NCBI GenBank assembly: GCA_964452465.1
Contig: CAYVMD010000030.1
Location: forward strand, 1 to 25,958
Source: CAYVMD01 sp964452465
GTDB lineage: Bacteria; Armatimonadota; JACIXR01
Length of the DNA: 25,958 nucleotides
Direction: 5' to 3'
The notes beneath the pieces were generated by a model. The model was given only the letters and a program-made list of their open reading frames with translations. It did not search any database and was not told where the DNA came from. The stretch's first letter is position 1. Each line of letters opens with the position of its first letter. This document shows, one piece after another, positions 16,073-22,760 of this stretch. A program made the translations under genes and the position numbers.

Positions 16073-18662
16073 CTTGATATTCTCCTTCACCCTGCCTTTG
16101 TCCGCCCAGGAGGTCCTGGTGGCGGATATCAGCAAATTCGATTGGCAGGAAACCCTCCTCTTCACCACCCTTCAGGGGATAGCGAACAGGGAAAAGCCTC
16201 GCCTTTACCTCCTCTTCAATCCCACCGATATCCTTTGGCTGAACTATTATAGGGAGCGGTTCAAGATCGATTACGAGGTCCTCCCGGACCCCTACGAGGC
16301 GCTTTCTCGCTTCAAAGGGGATGTGAAGGGCTATGTCCTTTGGGATGAGGAGGCGCCGGACACGGCGAACATCGCCACGGTGCTGGCAGGGCTGGAGGAC
16401 TATGTAGCGGTTTCCCCTTCCTTGGAGGAGAGGGCGAGGGCGGTGGGATGGGAGAGAAAGGAGGATTTGAGGGGGAGTTTTCGGGGGAAGGAACGCTGGG
16501 AGATCTACCGCTGGGCATTCGATAGGTATTGGCAGAGGTGCAATCATCGCATAGTTGCCTGCCTGGATGTGGCTTCCCTTGCCCCCTTGCGGGTAGACCT
16601 CACTCCCTTTCTCTCCAAGGGGAAAGAGATCTACATTCGCTTCGAGGATGCCCAAAAGGAGGACGGGATGGGGGCGAAATTGCATTCTTTGAGGCTGGAG
16701 GTGGATGGAAATACGGTAGCGGAGTTCAGGGCAGGAAGCGAGGAGGAACGAAGATATCTTCATGATGCCGGTTCCTCCTGGCTGGATAGGGAGAATGACC
16801 GGGTAGCGGATGGGGAGCAATATTGGGTCTATCGCTTCAGGGTGGAGGGAAAGGAGGCCAAGGTCCTTTTCAATATAAGCCAGCAGTATCTCGTAAGGGT
16901 GGGCAATAGTCCCCAGGGACCGTTTGTGGATGTGGCCAAGTCGCTCGCCATGTTCGCTTTCCCCCACAATCAGATAAGGGATTTCTTAGTAGCGAACAGG
17001 TGCTTCGTCTTCGACCTTTCCTCCGATCCCTCTCACAAGGAGGAATTCTCCTTGAGGGAAGAGATATTGGGGAGGCTGGAGCCCTTGGGATTGGTTCTCG
17101 GCTGGGTGACGCCTCGGGATGATGAGGGGATGTATGTAAGCCATGCCTCTCAGCATGGCGCCATGGTCGTCTGTTGTATAAACTCCCCCAACTTCTCCCT
17201 CCATCGCCTCGTAGGGGAAGTAACCCCCTTGCCATCTCCTCCCCCGCCTCCTTCATTGGAGAAGAAGGTCTATATCTCCTTCATACTATCCGATGGGGAT
17301 GCCCTCCACTGGGATGCCAACTTCCAGGGAGGGCAATGGCTTAAAGAAGATAGGGGGAAGATCCCCTTTGGTTGGGAACTTCAACCCCTCCTTTTGGATT
17401 TGGCACCGGGAATGTTCACCTATTATGTGGAGACCGCTACCCCTCAGGATTGCCTGGTCGCCTCCGCTTCCGGAATCGGCTACACCTACCCGGACAAGAT
17501 GCCCTCTTCTCTCCTTCCCCGCTATCTCCAGGAGACGAAGAAATACCTCCAGAGGGCAGGGTTCAAACTGCTCACCGTGTTCTCCTCCCTCCCCATCCCT
17601 TCCGAGGATATCCCCACTACCTATCAGAAATACCTGAGCGATGTGCTTATAGGTTGCCAGGAGGGATATATCTCCTCGCCGGGGGAGGATTACCCCTTCC
17701 CCAACTTCATATGGCTAAAGACGAGGTTGCCGAGATGGGACAGGGTTACTTGGCAGGCGATAAAGGAGGATATAGAGAACCTCGCCTCCCTAAATCCCCA
17801 GCGTCCCCTCTTTATCCCCATCCACCTTTTCTGTTATTCCATCAACTTCGAGGATATGTTGAATTTGGTGGGCGACTTGGATCCGATGATCTACAGAGTA
17901 GTGCGTCCCGATCAGCTCTTCCAATTGGCGCGGGATTACTTCAAGAGCCGCATAATCCTCCAAACACCACCCCTCCTAACCGTTCCCCCTCAAGCCTCCC
18001 TCATCCTACCCCTTAAACTGAGGAATACCTATAAGGAAAGGATGAGCGTTAGGGTAAAGGTGGGAGGGGATTGGGAGGTTTCCCCCTCCACCCGGACGAT
18101 CTCCCTCGAGGGAGGTAGAAGCGAGACCTTGGATGTGAAAATACGAACGGGATCGGGAAGGGGGGAATTCAAGGTAGAGGCGGAATACAAGGGAGGGAAG
18201 GAAGAGGACAGGTTAGTCCTCCTCTCCGAGGGGACGAAGGGGGAATATGAGGGGAAAAGCCTTCGCCTTCTTCGCATCTGGGAGGGGGAGGAGCTCGCCC
18301 ACCAATTCGGGGAGTTGGTGGAGGAGGGAGAGAGCCTCAACGGAAGGAGTTGGCGAGGGGACGGGACAGGGTATCTCCTCTTCGGTCCCTATGAGGAGCT
18401 GGAGGTAGGGAGATATCTTGCGCTGTTCAGGATGAAGGGTAATGTCAAGGGGATACTGGATGTCTTCTGCTACGACAAGACGAGGGAAGGCAGGGAGGGG
18501 GTGCTGGCGCAGATGCCCTTCGCCGATTTGGGGGAGCATTATATGGGCTTAGCCCTTCCCTTCGAGGTGAGGGAAAGGCAGAGGATAGAATACAGGGTCT
18601 TCTCCCAGGGGGGCACAGTTTATGTGGATAGGGTGGAGGTTTTCAAGGTGGAGGGGGATTAG
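16029..18662 (+). CDS. Secreted GxGYxYP-family putative glycoside hydrolase with an extra internal domain
   Basis: An 877-residue protein whose ATG lies inside the previous gene, a 44-base overlap. The start is supported by GGAGGTGA eight bases upstream and by a complete signal peptide (MGITRIGQR, then a hydrophobic run to LSA|Q). A TTG just after the previous stop would remove most of it. The family signature GIGYTYP is at 482-488, preceded by YISFILSDGDALHW. The N-terminal part (about 27-175) and the block QIRDFLVANRCFVFDL (from about 314) look like the GxGYxYP N-terminal region, but about 130 beta-rich residues between them (about 180-312, with EIYIRFEDAQKEDGMG) look like an inserted module. 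C-terminal beta-sandwiches follow from about 645. The family is uncharacterised biochemically as far as I know; operon position supports polysaccharide work. Confidence 0.85.
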   Translation: MGITRIGQRLYYILSLIFSFTLPLSAQEVLVADISKFDWQETLLFTTLQGIANREKPRLYLLFNPTDILWLNYYRERFKIDYEVLPDPYEALSRFKGDVKGYVLWDEEAPDTANIATVLAGLEDYVAVSPSLEERARAVGWERKEDLRGSFRGKERWEIYRWAFDRYWQRCNHRIVACLDVASLAPLRVDLTPFLSKGKEIYIRFEDAQKEDGMGAKLHSLRLEVDGNTVAEFRAGSEEERRYLHDAGSSWLDRENDRVADGEQYWVYRFRVEGKEAKVLFNISQQYLVRVGNSPQGPFVDVAKSLAMFAFPHNQIRDFLVANRCFVFDLSSDPSHKEEFSLREEILGRLEPLGLVLGWVTPRDDEGMYVSHASQHGAMVVCCINSPNFSLHRLVGEVTPLPSPPPPPSLEKKVYISFILSDGDALHWDANFQGGQWLKEDRGKIPFGWELQPLLLDLAPGMFTYYVETATPQDCLVASASGIGYTYPDKMPSSLLPRYLQETKKYLQRAGFKLLTVFSSLPIPSEDIPTTYQKYLSDVLIGCQEGYISSPGEDYPFPNFIWLKTRLPRWDRVTWQAIKEDIENLASLNPQRPLFIPIHLFCYSINFEDMLNLVGDLDPMIYRVVRPDQLFQLARDYFKSRIILQTPPLLTVPPQASLILPLKLRNTYKERMSVRVKVGGDWEVSPSTRTISLEGGRSETLDVKIRTGSGRGEFKVEAEYKGGKEEDRLVLLSEGTKGEYEGKSLRLLRIWEGEELAHQFGELVEEGESLNGRSWRGDGTGYLLFGPYEELEVGRYLALFRMKGNVKGILDVFCYDKTREGREGVLAQMPFADLGEHYMGLALPFEVRERQRIEYRVFSQGGTVYVDRVEVFKVEGD

Positions 18663-18672
18663 GCACACTGTA

Positions 18673-18701
18673 TTGACAGGAGAGGCAAAAGATAATAGAA
18701 T
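18673..18701 (+). promoter_or_regulatory. Sigma70-type promoter of the nurA-herA-mre11-rad50 operon
   Basis: A consensus -35 box TTGACA (18673-18678), a 17-base spacer and a -10 box TAGAAT (18696-18701) lie only 10 bases after the stop of the GxGYxYP gene. Transcription should begin near 18708, about 25 bases before the TTG start. It is the best promoter match in the window and separates this operon from the carbohydrate genes. Confidence 0.75.
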
Positions 18702-18710
18702 AGTAAAAAT

Positions 18711-18726
18711 TCCCTAAAAAGGGAGG
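18711..18726 (+). promoter_or_regulatory. nurA ribosome-binding site with small overlapping hairpin
   Basis: GGGAGG (18721-18726) is the SD, six bases before TTG 18733, and decides that start. TCCCT (18711-18715) can pair with AGGGA (18720-18724) around AAAA, which would cover most of the SD. A 5-bp stem is weak, especially in a thermophile, so a regulatory role is uncertain. Confidence 0.4.
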
Positions 18727-18732
18727 ACCTAC

Positions 18733-19866
18733 TTGCCCTGCTTTCCTGAGAAGTTCGCCCGCAATATAGAAGTAAAGAAAGAGAAATTCCAAGCGCTTTT
18801 TAATAGAGACCCCCAAACGGATGAGGAAAACCGCTTGAAAGAGGAGGCACAACGCCTCTGGAACCCCCTTCCCATTTCCCTACCTACCGCTTCCTTACCC
18901 ACCTTCGCCATAGATGGCTCGGGCTGTTGCATCACCCTACAGGGAAATAGATACCTCTCCATCGCTCAAGCGGTCCTGCAGGGGAAGGAATGGCGGGAGG
19001 TGGAGGTAGATGTGGAACCCTTCAAGGGGGTGGGTTCGACCGATCCCCAAAGATTTCAAGACATACACCGGCAATATTTAGAGTGGAAATTGGCGCGAGA
19101 GAACTGCCAGCGGATGGCTTCCTCGGTTCTCTTCCTCGATGGAAGCATATACATCTTTCCTACCCTCCTTTATTGGGCGCAGGTGGCAAGGAGGATGCCG
19201 CCGGGCTTCGAGGGGTTCCCCTTGGCAGCCTCGCAGGAGTTCCTTTCGCTTTTGAATTCCTCCCTTACCCACAATGTGATCCTTGTGGGGGTTGCCAAGC
19301 ACACCCTCTCCCACACCTATGCCCGCCTCATACTCCAAAAGGACGATGTGGAGATAACGGATAGCGAGATGTTCTCCTTCTGGACAAGGGGAAAGGGCTT
19401 CTCCACTCCGGTGCTCCTCGGTCCTCGCGCCATCCCCCAACCCTGGGAGAAGGCGAGAAGCATGTTCCTCGATTCCTTCCCCTTGGACAAAAGGGAGGAA
19501 GCCTCCCGGATCCTGGATGGACTCTTCTCCTCGCCTGGCGTGGTGGTCTTTTTCCTCCGCTTCGAGGAGAACGAGGAGCCCTATAGAGTGGATGTGCTCG
19601 CCTCCTCCCTGAATATCTCGCGGGGAAGGGAGGAGATAGAAGAGAGGGGAGAGTTCCTCGATCCTGCCCTCCTTGAGCCCATCCTCTCCCTTCTTCTCTC
19701 CTCCCATGGAGGCTTCAATGTGTATCATAACCTTCTCTACATCGCCCACCAGGAGGTCATCCTAAGGGGAAGGGATGAGGAGATCTACCTCGATCTTTTC
19801 CGCCAACTCGTGGAGTCCGATGTGAGGAGGAGCAGGGTGGATGTTAGGTTCGGAAGGAGGTTGTGA
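18733..19866 (+). CDS. nurA: NurA-family 5'-3' nuclease
   Basis: A 377-residue NurA-domain protein starting at TTG. NurA is a Mn-dependent single-strand endonuclease and 5'-3' exonuclease that docks on the HerA hexamer and resects DNA ends. Visible family positions are AIDGSG with Asp61, LFLDGSIY with Asp136, VGVAKHT (Lys189-His190), and the C-terminal LLYIAHQEV (His339), which together fit the acidic and His/Lys active site of the PIWI-like NurA fold. The N-terminal 45 residues are a charged helix. There is no signal peptide. It is the first gene of a four-gene operon; its last codons contain GGAGG, the SD of herA, so translation of the two is coupled. Family identity is strong from both sequence and context. 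Confidence 0.92.
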   Translation: MPCFPEKFARNIEVKKEKFQALFNRDPQTDEENRLKEEAQRLWNPLPISLPTASLPTFAIDGSGCCITLQGNRYLSIAQAVLQGKEWREVEVDVEPFKGVGSTDPQRFQDIHRQYLEWKLARENCQRMASSVLFLDGSIYIFPTLLYWAQVARRMPPGFEGFPLAASQEFLSLLNSSLTHNVILVGVAKHTLSHTYARLILQKDDVEITDSEMFSFWTRGKGFSTPVLLGPRAIPQPWEKARSMFLDSFPLDKREEASRILDGLFSSPGVVVFFLRFEENEEPYRVDVLASSLNISRGREEIEERGEFLDPALLEPILSLLLSSHGGFNVYHNLLYIAHQEVILRGRDEEIYLDLFRQLVESDVRRSRVDVRFGRRL

Positions 19867-19868
19867 GG

Positions 19869-21572
19869 ATGGAGCTCATCAAATCTCAGGAGCCGGTCGG
19901 CTATATAGTGGGAAATGTGGAGACGCAAAGGTTTAGCTTCGTAACCGAACCCAGCATATGTCCGCCCCGCCTGGAATACCTCGTTGTGAGGAACATACCC
20001 ACGAGCGAGGGTGGGCAGAAGAGGGTAGATGTCCTCGCTCAGGTGAGCAAGTTACAAGTCGCCTCCCAGATATTGGGGGACGAATTAACCTACGAGGAAG
20101 CGAGGGCGATCTTGGAAGGGTTACATCCCCGCCCCAAGATAATCGGGACAGCAGAGGTTTTGGGTTACCTTGCGGAGGATGGCACGGTGAAGCTGCCCCG
20201 CTATGCTCCCCTTCCCGGCCAACCGGTCTACTTAGCCTCCGACGATTTCCTCCGCCGATTTTTCTCCGAGGACATCCCCCTTGGCATAACCATTGGAAGC
20301 CTCATAAATAGGGAGGGGGTGGGAGTTAAACTCAACCCCAATGGATTGCGAAGGCACTTGGCGATAATCGCTCAGACGGGAGCGGGTAAATCCTACCTCG
20401 CTGGGCTCATCCTGGAGAACCTCATCAAGTTGGGAGCCACCGTCCTCGTATTCGATCCTAATTCGGACTATGTGATGATGCGCTTCACTCCCGAGAGGAG
20501 GCGAACGAGTTTCGCTGATTTTGTGGATATCTATCGAGTGCCCGGACAGAAGGAAAGGCGCTATAGCGACGAGGCAATAGGAGGGAGCAAGGAGTACACC
20601 CTGAGGTTTCACACTTTGGAGGATGAGGATATATTCGAGATAGCGGGCATCTCGGAGAGTTGGACTCGGATAACCGGCGCCATATCCAAATTTCTCAATT
20701 CACTGCGGAAAAGGAGCCCCTACTTCACGGTTGAGGATTTAATGGAGGCAATGGAAAGGGTGGGTGAGCAGGTGGAAGCAAGCCCTCTGGATGAATTGCC
20801 GGAAGGGATAGAAGAGGAAGATTTGGAAGCGATTAGCCAAAGGACGCTCGCTTCCGCCCCCTCCCCAGGGAAGGGTAAGGAGAGAATATCCCCGGAGGAT
20901 GTTAGAAGGGCGATGCCCTATGTAAAGAGGTTGGCTTCCCTTCCCATCTGGGGCGACAAGGACCTTCCCATAGACGAGATCCTCTCCCCTCAGAAATTAT
21001 CTGTAGTGGATCTGGCGGGACTCCAACAGAGGGCGATGGAGATCATCGTGGATAGGACCTTGAGGGAGGTTTGGGAACGAGCAACGACGGGAAGGCTCCC
21101 TCGTCCCCTCTTCATCTTCCTGGAGGAGGCACACAATTTCGTTCCTGGGGGCAGGGGGAAATCGAGCAGATGTGCCGAGATAATCAATCGGATAGCCTCA
21201 GAGGGACGCAAGTTTCGGGTGTTCCTGGTGGTGATAACCCAGCGCCCTTACAAGATAAACCAGGACACCTTATCCCAGTGCGGAAGCCAGATAATAATGA
21301 AATTGACCAACCCTGAGGATCAGAGAGCGGTGAGGGAAGCCTCAGAGAACCTCTCGGAATCCCTTCTCTCCGACCTCCCCGGCTTGAATAAGGGAGAGGC
21401 AGTGGTTTTGGGGGAGCTAACGAGGGTACCAGTGATGATAAAGGTGGGGAAGAGGGAAGCAGAGGAGGGAGGAGCGGATATCGATTTGGTGAAGGAATTG
21501 GAAATAGCAAGGAGCGAAAGCAAAATAGAACGAAGTAAAATGGAGGTAGAACTTCAGGATGTGGAGTGGTGA
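19869..21572 (+). CDS. herA: HerA-type hexameric DNA translocase/helicase
   Basis: A 567-residue HerA/FtsK-superfamily ATPase, which pumps DNA and drives NurA in end resection. An N-terminal HAS-barrel (about 1-150) precedes the ATPase core: Walker A AQTGAGKS (168-175), Walker B LFIFLEEAH (414-422), sensor ITQRP (456-460) and the LTNPEDQRAVR segment expected to hold the arginine finger. A helical insert lies between the motifs, including an acidic stretch (LPEGIEEEDLEAI) and a Pro/Gly-rich linker. I chose ATG 19869 because GGAGG is eight bases upstream; GTG 19863, which overlaps the nurA stop as GTGA, has only two bases of spacing. The mre11 gene begins 12 bases later. In some bacteria HerA also pairs with Sir2 or other nucleases for defence; here the partner is NurA. 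Confidence 0.93.
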   Translation: MELIKSQEPVGYIVGNVETQRFSFVTEPSICPPRLEYLVVRNIPTSEGGQKRVDVLAQVSKLQVASQILGDELTYEEARAILEGLHPRPKIIGTAEVLGYLAEDGTVKLPRYAPLPGQPVYLASDDFLRRFFSEDIPLGITIGSLINREGVGVKLNPNGLRRHLAIIAQTGAGKSYLAGLILENLIKLGATVLVFDPNSDYVMMRFTPERRRTSFADFVDIYRVPGQKERRYSDEAIGGSKEYTLRFHTLEDEDIFEIAGISESWTRITGAISKFLNSLRKRSPYFTVEDLMEAMERVGEQVEASPLDELPEGIEEEDLEAISQRTLASAPSPGKGKERISPEDVRRAMPYVKRLASLPIWGDKDLPIDEILSPQKLSVVDLAGLQQRAMEIIVDRTLREVWERATTGRLPRPLFIFLEEAHNFVPGGRGKSSRCAEIINRIASEGRKFRVFLVVITQRPYKINQDTLSQCGSQIIMKLTNPEDQRAVREASENLSESLLSDLPGLNKGEAVVLGELTRVPVMIKVGKREAEEGGADIDLVKELEIARSESKIERSKMEVELQDVEW

Positions 21573-21584
21573 TGTTAGAGAAGC

Positions 21585-22760
21585 ATGGTTAGGATAGTGA
21601 TATGCGCTGATACCCATCTCAACGCCTTCTATGCCAAAATGAGACCTCAACAACTGGAGGAGAGGAGGAGGCAGTTGAGGAAGAATTTTCAAAAGGTGGT
21701 GGACTTCGCCATAGAAGAAGGAGCCCAGATGGTCCTTCATGCAGGCGATTTCTTCGATATGCCCGATCCGCGCTATGCGGAGCTCCTCTTTGCCATCGAG
21801 CAGTTGAAACGACTGAAATCTGCGGGGATAAAGTTCTTCCTCATCGGAGGCACCCACGATATTCCCAAAGCCCGCCTAGGAATGGGAGAGACCTCTTGCC
21901 TTTCCCTCCTGGAGGCATTGGATCTGGCGGAGTTATTTAAGGAATTTTATAAGCCAAGCCCGAAAATCGTGGAAGTAGACGGCAAGGGGATCGCTATCTC
22001 TGGGCTTTCCTGCGATCCCCGCCTCAGGGAAGGCAATCCCTTTGAAAGAGTGGAGTTTTGCCGTCCCTCTGCTGACCTCTCGATCTTTCTCTTCCACTAT
22101 GCTATAGAGGGGAAGACCCCCTATCAATACGAGGGACCTGTAGTCCCCATAGATACCCTTCGCAGAATCCCATTCGATGTGATCGTTGCGGGGCATCTTC
22201 ACCCCCACGGCAATTTCCCCCTTGACAACAAGCAGGTGCTCATCCCAGGGGCAACCGAGAGATTAGATTTTGGGGAGGAGGATAACGAGTGCGGTTTTTA
22301 TGTCTTGGAGTGGGAAGATGCCAAGATTCGGATCAAGTATCATCGCATAGAGGTTCAGCCAATGAGGACCCTTACAATTCACATGGAGGAATTGCCCCCA
22401 CATGCTCCGAACACTTGGCTAAATTATATCATTTCCCGGGTGGAGGCATCTTCCCAAGACTTCCTGATGTTGCGATGTAGGCTGGTGGGGCACATCAAGG
22501 AGGGTTTCCTCAAATATATCCCCCTCACCCCCATACGGGAGAGAGGGGAAGCGCTCAATTTCTATTTCGATCTGGACACCTCCCAACTCCTGCGCGAAAC
22601 AGGTCAAAGGATAGGAGGGGAAATGATCAGCCAGGAGAAGGAATTGCAAGTGGCTGCCGAGATGTTGAAGAAGGAAAACACCGAGGGGGAAAAGGACTTG
22701 ATAGAAGAAGCTTTGGACCTCGCGCTTGCCCTTTGGAGGGGTGAGGAGATTGAGGATTAG
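21585..22760 (+). CDS. Mre11/SbcD-type nuclease with atypical GTHD motif
   Basis: A 391-residue calcineurin-like phosphoesterase of the Mre11/SbcD family, which with Rad50 processes double-strand ends. Metal-site motifs are CADTHL (Asp9, His11), HAGDFFD (Asp55), FLFHYAIEG (His171) and AGHLHPH (His204, His206). Motif III, normally GNHD, reads GGTHD (88-92): the Asn that bridges the metals is Thr90, while His91 is kept. The codon is ACC in the sequence. Residues of about 265-345 fit the capping domain; the C-terminal helices (about 345-391, ISQEKELQVAAEML) fit the Rad50-binding segment. Its stop lies inside the start region of the Rad50-like gene, so the two proteins are made together. Activity may be reduced or altered; the binding role should remain. 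Confidence 0.9.
   Translation: MVRIVICADTHLNAFYAKMRPQQLEERRRQLRKNFQKVVDFAIEEGAQMVLHAGDFFDMPDPRYAELLFAIEQLKRLKSAGIKFFLIGGTHDIPKARLGMGETSCLSLLEALDLAELFKEFYKPSPKIVEVDGKGIAISGLSCDPRLREGNPFERVEFCRPSADLSIFLFHYAIEGKTPYQYEGPVVPIDTLRRIPFDVIVAGHLHPHGNFPLDNKQVLIPGATERLDFGEEDNECGFYVLEWEDAKIRIKYHRIEVQPMRTLTIHMEELPPHAPNTWLNYIISRVEASSQDFLMLRCRLVGHIKEGFLKYIPLTPIRERGEALNFYFDLDTSQLLRETGQRIGGEMISQEKELQVAAEMLKKENTEGEKDLIEEALDLALALWRGEEIED

Noticed and set aside
22726..22749. Earlier starts (TTG 22726, GTG 22741) for the Rad50-like gene.
   Set aside because: No SD fits TTG 22726, and GTG 22741 is one base from GGAGG. TTG 22750 gives correct spacing and the usual SbcC/Rad50 N-terminus.
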